DNA from: Bacteroidales bacterium
GTDB taxonomy: Bacteria; Bacteroidota; Bacteroidia; Bacteroidales; UBA10428
Reading direction: 5' to 3'
Length of the DNA: 64,000 bases
Assembly (NCBI GenBank): GCA_016930375.1
Contig: JAFGGU010000011.1
Coordinates: 1-64,000, forward strand
Of the stretch, positions 34,272-42,625 are shown in pieces; the first letter of the stretch is position 1, and each line of letters begins with the position of its first letter. Both the position numbers and the translations under genes were made by a program. Below the pieces are notes generated by a model. That model saw only the letters and a program-made list of their open reading frames with translations, did not search any database and was not told the origin of the DNA.

Positions 34272-36746
34272 CTACATCATATCATCCATCCCGTTCATGT
34301 CAGAATCGCCATTGCCATCACTCCTGTTGGCTGCCTGCCTGTAGTTGTTGATCCTGAAAGTCAGGTTTAACATGACAACGGGTGACTCCCTGCGACCCGT
34401 GTTGTGGGTGTAGAAATCATTGCCTTCTGAAGTAAAGGAAAATACTCCCGTCGACAATATATCCCTTGCATTCAGCGAAAGAGTCAGCTTTTTCTTCAGC
34501 ATTTCCTTGCGCAAAGCTACATTGGCAACAAAGAAACCTTCCCGTGATCCCTGCAGCGTGCGTGAAGGTCCGTTATAAAAACCGCTGATCTGCAAACGCG
34601 TGTCCCACTTCAGTTTAAAGGAGGAATTGAAATTTGTACGCCAGGTCATGGATCTTGAAGTCACCTCCCTATTATCAACCATTCCATTGAGTTGATAATG
34701 AAAGAGGTTTCCGGTGAGGTTGAGCTGCCACCATTTGGTGAGTTCCAGGTTGGTCATAAGCTCCATGCCCAGTGAATAGTCCTTGCTGGCGTTAATTGTC
34801 GTAAATGTGAACACCGGACGTCCGGCAATGGTGTCATAGCCATTCAGCTGGGTAATTTTATCGTAGGTTCCCCTGTAATAGGTTTCGAGCGAAATAAATC
34901 CCTTTTTGAAGGTGTACTGATAATTCAGCTCGAAAGCATTGGTAAATTCCGGCCTCAATGCCGGATTCCCAAAAAATACATTATCGGCACCCCTGAATTC
35001 AATGAATGGATTGAGATTACGTTCATTTGGACGCTGGATACGCCGGGAATAAGTAAATTGCAGCTGATGGGCCTCCGAAAGTTTCCGTGTCAGGTAGAAG
35101 GACGGGAAGAAATGGAATTTTTCATAGGTAAAGGATTGCGAGCTCGTTTTTTGTTCAAGGGTACGATTGTCATACTCTGCCCTTATCCCGGTCTGGTATT
35201 CGAATTTCCCAAGCGGGCCGGAGACAATGAGATAACCCGACTCAAGCAGATCACGATATTCCAGCGTATTGCTGATCGAATCATCCTGCAGCCATTCCGA
35301 ACCGGAAAGATAGTCCTCGTAAATATAAGTTCCCCTGTCCTTGTCCAGTCTTGATTGCAAGCCGGCCTCGATTTTGCCGAAGCTGACGGGTCTTGTATAA
35401 TCGAGCTCGATCCGCAATTCCTGCTCAGGGGTTTCCGTTCTTGCACGGGTCCGCTTTGGTTCGGTACCCACGAGGTGAAAACTGCCGTCGGTTTTCCTGA
35501 CAATATCTTCCTCAGCTTCCTCCTCGCCGGAATTTGCGTAATAAACGGAAGCCTGCAGTTCGTGCCCCTTGTCGTCGTATCTTTTCTGGTAATCGAGGTT
35601 CAGGTTGTAATAGGCATCCTTGTCCCGCGAATTGCTTTCTTCGAGGAAAAAAGAATCTTTTGAGGCAGGTGCTGTGAACCAGCTGCCCAGCGAGTTAAAA
35701 TCGCGCCGGAATTCCCGGTTCCCTATAGCTCCCGAAAGGGATAATACCGATTTGTCGCTCAACGCATAGTCAAACCCCATTTTAAGGTTGAGTGATTTCC
35801 TGGAAAACTCCCCTTCATTAGTAGCACGTATGGTTGTCGTGGTATCGCCCAGGTAGGTTCTTCGCTCATTTTCACCCGTGTTGTAGTTATGCTGATCGGC
35901 ATATTCACCCCCAATGAAATAATTGAGTTTCTGATGCTTGAAGTTTAACAGAAAGTCGGTAGAATATTTGTTTTTTGTTCCCACTGAGGCATTGATAATA
36001 CCACCGACCCCGTTATTCCTCTGTTTTTTCATTACGACATTGATAATACCAGCCGCCCCGTCGGGGTCATATTTTGCGGAGGGACTGGTGATGATCTCGA
36101 TACTTTGGACAGCGCTGGCGGGAATCTGCTGCAGTCCCTCGCTTCCGCCAATGATACTTGGCTTCCCGTCAATCAGCAATTGAAAATTACTGCTGCCCCT
36201 GAGGCTGACATTGCCCTCGACATCCACCTCAACGGAAGGTGTATTCTCGAGTACGTTCACAAGTGAACCGCCGGCACTGGAAATATCCTGTGCCACATTG
36301 ACCACTTTTTTGTCGATCTTGTACTCGACACGCTGGCTTTGTGCAACAACATGCACCTCGCCAATCTGGGTGATATCGGGGTGCATAACCACTACACCCA
36401 GATCGAGTGCTGTTCTTTGTGAAGCAATCACCAGGGTTGAGATCCGCTTTTGTTCATAACCGATGAAATTGGCATCCACATAATAAGTACCAGGAAGCAC
36501 ATCCCTGAAAATAAAAGCGCCGTCCGGTCCTGTAACAACACCGTTCACCAGGGTTGAATCAGCCATCCGGTATAATCCTACGGTTGCATATTCTATGTTA
36601 CCCTGGGTTGTGGAATCGTGAATAATGCCTCTGATGGAACCGGGGCCCGGAATCTCCGAAGGCGCTTCCGCCGGCCTCAGGGGTTGTGCCATCAGGGCAA
36701 GGTTAAAGAATAAAGCAGATACCCCTAAAATCAAATTTTTCCTCAT
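34272..36746 (-). CDS. TonB-type outer membrane beta-barrel protein, paralogue 1
   Basis: The 824-residue product starts at MRKNLILG (36746) with a signal peptide. Next come a CarboxypepD-regulatory-like domain (about 40-120; GSIRGIIHDSTTQGNIEYAT), a plug (about 125-220; NVLENTPSVEVDVEGNVSLRG, IDGKPSIIGG) and a large barrel of the OMP_b-brl_3 type. It ends in an unusual Asp/Met/Asn-rich tail (DMNGMDDMM). It imports an unknown ligand or shapes the outer membrane; no SusD partner is adjacent. It is a tandem paralogue of the gene at 36951, with the plug about 80% identical by eye. Three 21-bp repeats lie about 100 bp upstream. Confidence 0.88.
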   Translation of the reverse strand: MRKNLILGVSALFFNLALMAQPLRPAEAPSEIPGPGSIRGIIHDSTTQGNIEYATVGLYRMADSTLVNGVVTGPDGAFIFRDVLPGTYYVDANFIGYEQKRISTLVIASQRTALDLGVVVMHPDITQIGEVHVVAQSQRVEYKIDKKVVNVAQDISSAGGSLVNVLENTPSVEVDVEGNVSLRGSSNFQLLIDGKPSIIGGSEGLQQIPASAVQSIEIITSPSAKYDPDGAAGIINVVMKKQRNNGVGGIINASVGTKNKYSTDFLLNFKHQKLNYFIGGEYADQHNYNTGENERRTYLGDTTTTIRATNEGEFSRKSLNLKMGFDYALSDKSVLSLSGAIGNREFRRDFNSLGSWFTAPASKDSFFLEESNSRDKDAYYNLNLDYQKRYDDKGHELQASVYYANSGEEEAEEDIVRKTDGSFHLVGTEPKRTRARTETPEQELRIELDYTRPVSFGKIEAGLQSRLDKDRGTYIYEDYLSGSEWLQDDSISNTLEYRDLLESGYLIVSGPLGKFEYQTGIRAEYDNRTLEQKTSSQSFTYEKFHFFPSFYLTRKLSEAHQLQFTYSRRIQRPNERNLNPFIEFRGADNVFFGNPALRPEFTNAFELNYQYTFKKGFISLETYYRGTYDKITQLNGYDTIAGRPVFTFTTINASKDYSLGMELMTNLELTKWWQLNLTGNLFHYQLNGMVDNREVTSRSMTWRTNFNSSFKLKWDTRLQISGFYNGPSRTLQGSREGFFVANVALRKEMLKKKLTLSLNARDILSTGVFSFTSEGNDFYTHNTGRRESPVVMLNLTFRINNYRQAANRSDGNGDSDMNGMDDMM

Positions 36747-36842
36747 TTGCCTGTTTTTAATTTTAAACACTGATTATTTGCTAATCAATGGCCAAATAAA
36801 CTGCAAAAACGAGAAAAAGTTTGTTAAAGAATATATAAAATC

Positions 36843-36905
36843 GACAAGCCGCTTTGTTTAACAGACAAGCCGATCTGTTTTACTGACAAACCGGCTTGTA
36901 AATTT
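36843..36905 (-). promoter_or_regulatory. Three 21-bp direct repeats upstream of TonB-type paralogue 1
   Basis: GACAAGCCG recurs at 36843, 36864 and (as GACAAACCG) 36885, exactly 21 bp apart. Each unit also has an inverted half (ACAA..TTGT/CTGT), best seen as ACAAACCGGCTTGT at 36886-36899. Read towards the gene these are 9-bp CGGCTTGTC boxes separated by 12 bp. They lie 97 to 159 bp upstream of the start codon. Confidence 0.75.
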
Positions 36906-36950
36906 TTATTATCCTTCATTTGGCGGATTTTGTTGTTCCACCCAGAAATA

Positions 36951-39422
36951 TTACATCATATCTTCCCCGCCGCCATTCATTTCCTGCTGCACGTCTCTCC
37001 TGTTGGCTGCCTGCCTGTAGTTATTGATGCGGTATGTGAGATTCAGGGTAACAACAGGTGCTTCACGCCTGAATTTGTTATAAGTATAAAAAGTCTCGCC
37101 ACTGGATGTGAATGAACGCGCCCCGGTGGCAAAGATGTCACGCGCATTCAGGGCGACACTCAGCTGCTTTTTCAGGAATTCCTTTCGGATGGCTGCGTTG
37201 ATCACAACAAATCCATCCTGCTCACCCTGAAGGGTTTTCGATGGTCCGTTGTAAAACCCGGTCAGCTGGAAACGGGTATCCCATTTCAGTTTGAATGAAC
37301 TGTTGAAGTTGGTCCGCCAGGTGTTCGAAACCGAGGAAACCCGATTACCCTCAACCTCTCCGTTAAGCTGGTACCGGAAAACATTTCCGGTCAGGTTGAG
37401 CTGCCACCATTTGGTAACATTGATATTCGCCATCAACTCAACCCCCAGGGAATGATCTTCATCAGCATTGGTGATTGTATTTACGAATACCTGTCTGCCT
37501 GAAAGGGTATCAATACCTGTAATGCGTGTGATTTTATCGTTAGTTTTACGATAATAGGTTTCCAGGGAAAGAGATCCGCTCTTAAATGTATACTGGTAAT
37601 TCAGCTCGAAAGCATTCGTGAATTCTGGCGTCAATGCCGGATTTCCATAGAATACATTATTGGAACCCCGAAACTCTTTGAAAGGATTCAGGTTCCACAT
37701 ACTGGGCCGTTGAATACGGGTTGTATAGGTGAACTGAAACTGGTGGGCATCCGAAAGCTTCCGCATGATGTAAAATGAGGGGAAGAAATGCATCTTCTCG
37801 TAGGTGTAGGATTCCGAACTTGTTTTTTGTTCGAGACTGCGGTTATCATACTCTGCCCTTAATCCAACCTGGAATTCAAATTTGCCCAATGGTGCGCCAT
37901 AGGTTGTGTAAACCGACTGCAGGGCATCAAGATAATCCAGGGAATTGCTAATGGAGTCGTTACTCAGCCATTCATCCCCTGCGGGATGAAAATCCTCAAA
38001 GATGTAATTTCCTTCCTGGCGGTCCCACCTGCTTTGAAGACCAAGCTCCACTTTCCCTTTGCCGACAGGCCGGGTATAATCGAGTTCAATCCTCAGATTG
38101 GATTCGGGATTTTTCATCCGCGACCTTGTACGGGCAGGATCCGAACCAACCTGTTCATATTGACTGTTGGTTTTCGTTACGATTTCGGATTCGCCTTCAT
38201 CTTCGGTGGCTGCTGAATAATAAACCGACGCCTGCAAATTATGCCCTTCACCGTTGAATTTTCTCTGGTAGTCAGCATTCAGGTTGTAAAATCTCTCCCT
38301 GTCGGTGCCGTTGCTCTCATCGGTGTAAAATGAATCAATAGTGGCTGGCAGGGTAAACCAGTGGTTGGAGGAAATAAAACTACGGTTAAAATCACGGTTG
38401 CCAATAGCTCCGGATAAGGAGAAGGTCGTCTGGTCATTGATATAGAAATCAAATCCGGATTTCAGATTCAGGGATGCCCTTGAAAATAGTCCGTTCACCT
38501 TGGCAAGTGTCGTAGTTGTCGTATCAAAGAGGTAAGTCCTTCGCTCATTCTCCCCTTTCATATGAAAATTCTGGTCCGTCCATTCTCCGCCAATGAAGTA
38601 ATTCAGTTTATTCTTCTTAAAATTCAACAGGAAGTCGGCCGTGTATTTGTCCCGTGTCCCTATGGATGCATTTACAATTCCTCCTATTCCCGTGTTTTTT
38701 TGCTTTTTCATGATCACATTGATGATACCGGCTTCGCCATCCGGGTCATATTTGGCAGAAGGACTGGTGATGATCTCCAGGCTCTGGACTGCACTGGCAG
38801 GGATCTGCTGCAAACCATCACTTCCCTGGATCACGCTGGGCTTTCCATCAATCAGCAGCTGAAAATTCCCGCTTCCCCGCAGGCTCACATTCCCTTCCAC
38901 ATCCACCTGCACCGAAGGTGTGTTTTCAAGGACGTTGACCAGGGTTCCACCGGCGGCGTTTAAATCGGATGTTACATTGACAACCTTTTTGTCGATCCTG
39001 TAATCTACCCGGTTGCTTTGTGCCGTGATCACGACTTCCCCAATCTCTTTGACATAAGGATGCAGGGCAATCACACCCAGGTCAGGATTCAGATTACTCT
39101 GAGTCAGTAAAAGCGGTATGTTCTTTTTGTGATATCCGATGAAATGCACCTGGAGGTAAAAATTACCCAGGGGCAGATCACGCAACCAGAAAGCACCTCT
39201 CTCATCGGTGATAAGTCCGGTGACCAGACTGGAATCGGGCAAACGGTATAATCCCACCGTCGCATATTCAATGGCCCCGTTGCTGGTGGAGTCATGTACC
39301 ATCCCTTTTACCGATGCTACTTTGGAAACGGCGACCGTTTCTTTTGGCTGGTCAGGCGCCTGGGATCTTCCTTCGAAGTATAAAGCCAATAAAATAAAGG
39401 GTATAAGTATCAATTTTCTCAT
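36951..39422 (-). CDS. TonB-type outer membrane beta-barrel protein, paralogue 2
   Basis: The 823-residue product starts at MRKLILIPF (39422); an upstream in-frame Met at 39500 would add non-signal sequence. Architecture matches paralogue 1: signal peptide, carboxypeptidase-like regulatory domain (VASVKGMVHDSTSNGAIEYA), plug (VNVLENTPSVQVDVEGN) and barrel, with the same kind of tail (QQEMNGGGEDMM). It is not expected to be cotranscribed with paralogue 1, because repeats and a promoter region lie between them. Ligand unknown. Confidence 0.88.
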   Translation of the reverse strand: MRKLILIPFILLALYFEGRSQAPDQPKETVAVSKVASVKGMVHDSTSNGAIEYATVGLYRLPDSSLVTGLITDERGAFWLRDLPLGNFYLQVHFIGYHKKNIPLLLTQSNLNPDLGVIALHPYVKEIGEVVITAQSNRVDYRIDKKVVNVTSDLNAAGGTLVNVLENTPSVQVDVEGNVSLRGSGNFQLLIDGKPSVIQGSDGLQQIPASAVQSLEIITSPSAKYDPDGEAGIINVIMKKQKNTGIGGIVNASIGTRDKYTADFLLNFKKNKLNYFIGGEWTDQNFHMKGENERRTYLFDTTTTTLAKVNGLFSRASLNLKSGFDFYINDQTTFSLSGAIGNRDFNRSFISSNHWFTLPATIDSFYTDESNGTDRERFYNLNADYQRKFNGEGHNLQASVYYSAATEDEGESEIVTKTNSQYEQVGSDPARTRSRMKNPESNLRIELDYTRPVGKGKVELGLQSRWDRQEGNYIFEDFHPAGDEWLSNDSISNSLDYLDALQSVYTTYGAPLGKFEFQVGLRAEYDNRSLEQKTSSESYTYEKMHFFPSFYIMRKLSDAHQFQFTYTTRIQRPSMWNLNPFKEFRGSNNVFYGNPALTPEFTNAFELNYQYTFKSGSLSLETYYRKTNDKITRITGIDTLSGRQVFVNTITNADEDHSLGVELMANINVTKWWQLNLTGNVFRYQLNGEVEGNRVSSVSNTWRTNFNSSFKLKWDTRFQLTGFYNGPSKTLQGEQDGFVVINAAIRKEFLKKQLSVALNARDIFATGARSFTSSGETFYTYNKFRREAPVVTLNLTYRINNYRQAANRRDVQQEMNGGGEDMM

Positions 39423-39514
39423 TTTTTCATGTTTTATTACAGTATCCAATTTCAATTTTATATATGCTGTAACAAGCGAAAACCAAAACAGATCATGCAA
39501 AAATGATAGTAATC

Positions 39515-39577
39515 GACAAAAGGGTTAAAATAAAAGACAAAAAGGTGTTTTTTATGGAAAAAGACGGGTTTTAACCT
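39515..39577 (-). promoter_or_regulatory. Three 21-bp direct repeats upstream of TonB-type paralogue 2
   Basis: GACAAAAGGG at 39515, GACAAAAAGG at 39536 and the weaker GAAAAAGACGGG at 39557 are again 21 bp apart and begin 93 bp before the start codon, mirroring paralogue 1. A possible -7 box CATTTTTG (one mismatch) lies about 11 bp beyond the proximal repeat. Confidence 0.6.
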
Positions 39578-39582
39578 ATGCT

Positions 39583-41646
39583 TTATAGCCTTGCTGTCAT
39601 CTGAAGCTTTATTTCACTCCGTGAATTACCTGAGATTTCATCGTATCCTGAACCCAGGGTATGCTTGTGGGTGAAGCTTGTACTGGACAAACGGACACGG
39701 AATGACAGCTGTGGGGTAACATCATAACGCAACATCACAAAGGTCCTGAAACCCTCATTGTATAAAGGAGAGAATGAGAAGCCCGAAGTCAGGTCCTGTT
39801 CATAGGCGTAAATACGGGAATTGTAATCACCGGTATTGAACCAGGCAAAACGGAAATCCACAACAACCGGAACAGCCTCAAAACGATATTCGGCATCCTG
39901 GTAAATTAAAAAACCCCTGGAAATTTTGCTTTCTACAGGATTCACCCGCGTCATTTCAATCCTGTTCTGCAGTAGTAAACGGCTTGTCAACCTGTAGCTT
40001 ATATGATACCGAAGGCCCATACGCCGCATGTGAATGACATCCCTGATGATCATCGTATCTCCGGCCTCATCTTCGGGATCACGCTCAAATTTGATCCTGC
40101 AATACATATCCAGTTTTTTGCTTGCAGCATAATCCACCTGTAACAGATAATCGCTGCCCGAGGATGGGGCGCTCAATCCATATCGCAGCCAGGGGAAGCG
40201 GTAAAAATCAGCATACGCAGAAATTTTCAGCTTTAGCACAGGATGAATTACCATTCCGGTATATACAGCTTCTTCGTTGGAATTAACTGAGCCTTCTGAA
40301 AACGCGTCTGAATGCAGGCTAAAAAAAGCCTTGCTGTAATTCCTGTATACCATGGAAAAAGACACGTATTTATTCACATATAAAACAGCGCCATTTATGG
40401 TTGCCCAGTGATGATTGCCATAGGACGTTTCGCCGAAAAGCTGCAATTTTTTCAGGGAAACAGAATAATCCGCCCCAAGGTTGAAAAGGTCGCTGCCGCT
40501 GAAATCATGAATATCTTCCGGATCATTGCCGGCCTCTCGTACTTTATCGAAATGGTAATTTACAAATGTGGTGCCTGCTTTAAAATGATTGCCCCTGAAG
40601 CTGATATTCCCTCCCCATGCAGTTTCGGTAACCGATTTTTCATCCAGGATCTCTGCTGCGGTCCGGTGATATCCGCTACCCTGAAACGAAGAGAAACAGA
40701 TGCTTCCACCAGGAAGCGTATCCGTTATATTGGCATCCCTTTTTTTAACAGAATAAAATCCGGTCAGGGTGAACCTCCCCCATGCAGCACTGGTAGCAGC
40801 GCCCCGAAAAAAATCATTCTCATCGGCTGAGGTGAAGGCTTTGATGTCATCATTGCGTTTAACCACATTCAGCGGCAGGGATGATTTGCCGGGTGCCCTG
40901 CCGTTGGACAGGGTGAGCCCCTGGCCGAATCCCAGTCTGAAATCACCTATCAGCGCAGACTTTATAAATCCCTGGCCCAAAAGGCAGATATGGGCTGAAT
41001 AAAAATCAAATCCCCCGCGATTTGAATTTTTAAAAAAATCCTCTCCCGGATCTTTTTCAAGGGTAATTCCAGCCTGCAAGTTTTTATTGAACTCCAGTCG
41101 GTACCGTACATAATACAACCAGGGATTTCCCGGGTAACGCTGCTGTCCGGTCGCCGGATCCACATCCGTATAACCGGCTGATTCCTGCAGCAAACGCTGG
41201 GATCTCAGAATTACTTCATGGTGGCTGTAGCGGACGGCTTCCCGGAACCTGAAATTCGAAGTATCAGCATCTGTTCCCAGAGTGACATATGGCAGTATTA
41301 AACAGATCAACTCATCGGTAAATCCATATACCAAGGGCAGTTCGTTCAGTGAAAGAAGATTGCCGTTCTCCTTCCGGTAATCAAGCAGGCTTTGCACCTG
41401 AAAATCAGTCAGGAAATGTAGCCTTCGCAGATCTGCCTCCCGTGCACTGTTGAGATCGACCGGCTGATTTTGCAGTGTTTCGAGTTCATTCAGAATAGAC
41501 TCATAATCAACCGTTTCACCATTCTGCAAAGCCATAGATTCCATGAGTGATTCCCGCAGTTTGAATTGCTCGGGAGTAAACTGGGAGGCAGCGTGGAAGC
41601 TGGCAGCAAATCCTGCTATCACCAGCAGTAATGAACGAATATTCAT
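39583..41646 (-). CDS. Exported helix-hairpin-helix protein with C-terminal beta-barrel-like region
   Basis: The 687-residue product has a signal peptide (MNIRSLLLVIAGFAASFHAA) and, within its first ~140 residues, ComEA-like helix-hairpin-helix units: PVDLNSAREADLRRLHFLTD and LSLNELPLVYGFTDELICLI. The remaining ~520 residues alternate aromatic and polar strands (GSDYLLQVDYAASKKLDMYC), as in outer membrane barrels, and it ends IKLQMTARL. It may bind or pass DNA at the cell surface, but this is inference. It reads towards the TonB-type paralogues, with 160 bp between. Confidence 0.75.
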   Translation of the reverse strand: MNIRSLLLVIAGFAASFHAASQFTPEQFKLRESLMESMALQNGETVDYESILNELETLQNQPVDLNSAREADLRRLHFLTDFQVQSLLDYRKENGNLLSLNELPLVYGFTDELICLILPYVTLGTDADTSNFRFREAVRYSHHEVILRSQRLLQESAGYTDVDPATGQQRYPGNPWLYYVRYRLEFNKNLQAGITLEKDPGEDFFKNSNRGGFDFYSAHICLLGQGFIKSALIGDFRLGFGQGLTLSNGRAPGKSSLPLNVVKRNDDIKAFTSADENDFFRGAATSAAWGRFTLTGFYSVKKRDANITDTLPGGSICFSSFQGSGYHRTAAEILDEKSVTETAWGGNISFRGNHFKAGTTFVNYHFDKVREAGNDPEDIHDFSGSDLFNLGADYSVSLKKLQLFGETSYGNHHWATINGAVLYVNKYVSFSMVYRNYSKAFFSLHSDAFSEGSVNSNEEAVYTGMVIHPVLKLKISAYADFYRFPWLRYGLSAPSSGSDYLLQVDYAASKKLDMYCRIKFERDPEDEAGDTMIIRDVIHMRRMGLRYHISYRLTSRLLLQNRIEMTRVNPVESKISRGFLIYQDAEYRFEAVPVVVDFRFAWFNTGDYNSRIYAYEQDLTSGFSFSPLYNEGFRTFVMLRYDVTPQLSFRVRLSSTSFTHKHTLGSGYDEISGNSRSEIKLQMTARL

Positions 41647-41741
41647 CGACATAACGGTTTGATGATGCAATTTATTAAAAAAGAGAGGAAATCCAAAGGG
41701 GGAGGGATAGAAATAAAAGGAAGCTTCCGCATTAATAATTG

Positions 41742-41954
41742 AACCTCTACAAGGTTCCGGTGATTAATTACTAATTCATACCCTACAGTAATTCATCCTC
41801 TACGAGGATGTTTAACCGAGACTAACAAAGAATTCCAATACCCTCATAAAGGTAGCCTATTTGAGGATTCCCTTGAGTTCTTCTAATCTTGTAGAGGTTA
41901 CATTATTGTAGAACTTTCAGTTACCGGATCTCTCTTACATCCTTGTAGAGGATG
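41742..41954. repeat. REP/BIME-like cluster: four hairpins of the CCTCTACAAGG family
   Basis: Four short palindromes with a 5-nt loop lie in two opposing pairs: AACCT-CTACA-AGGTT (41742-41756), CATCCT-CTACG-AGGATG (41794-41810), then inverted AATCT-TGTAG-AGGTT (41885-41899) and CATCCT-TGTAG-AGGATG (41938-41954). The second and fourth share flanks (TAATT/AATTA). They occupy most of the 464-bp gap between the HhH protein and the GYD gene, in which I see no gene. Confidence 0.8.
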
Positions 41955-42110
41955 AATTAAACCAGTCATTTGTGAAGTTGTAATAAAGGATTGACAGAAA
42001 GGCATAGTTAAAAACTAATCTTATCATAAGTCCTGCCGGTTGTCAGGAATTACCAAAATGGGCTGAAAACGCACTGGTACATCCCATTCGGAAATGATAA
42101 TAGGAATTGA

Positions 42111-42404
42111 TTATGGTAATTTCTTAACTATACCTGCGAATTGTTCCAAAGTAAATGCTCTAAGGGTCATAGTTCTTACGTTCCCAAGAGAACTTAATGC
42201 GAGATTATAGGCAGCAACGGCCTCATCATTTGGAGATTCGCCAATACCTATATAATCATATTCTCCAAAGGTCACGTAAAAACCAATTAATTTCCCACCA
42301 GTCATTTCTAAAGCCTTGAAAGCAGCTTCAACTCTTTTAGGGGCATTTTTTACATCTTTTGCCCCCTGATCTGTAAGTTTCATTAAAGTGATGTATGTAT
42401 TCAT
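42111..42404 (-). CDS. GYD domain protein
   Basis: The 97-residue product is a full GYD domain of the ferredoxin-like alpha/beta barrel type: MNTYITLMKLTDQGAKDVKN, the signature GKLIGFYVTFGEYDYIGIGE, and a C-terminal helix pair. No function is known. A strong AGGAGG Shine-Dalgarno (complement of about 42409-42414) precedes the ATG. It stands alone; the ~220 bp upstream show no other feature. Confidence 0.9.
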   Translation of the reverse strand: MNTYITLMKLTDQGAKDVKNAPKRVEAAFKALEMTGGKLIGFYVTFGEYDYIGIGESPNDEAVAAYNLALSSLGNVRTMTLRAFTLEQFAGIVKKLP

Positions 42405-42625
42405 TTTGGCCTCCTTTTTTAGAATAAATAGGTAAGGATATGACCAGTGCGTAATTCTTTTTTCTAATCTCTAAGTCAGGAGAATTTAAGCTTTTATCAA
42501 GAATGGGAGTTGAATAAGGAAAGGGAAATAATTGGATGAAAGTTATTACAAAAAGAAGGCGATGTCAAGTGTGATTTGACGAATTAATACATCATAGCAA
42601 AGGATGAAGTATTGTGGCATGGCAA

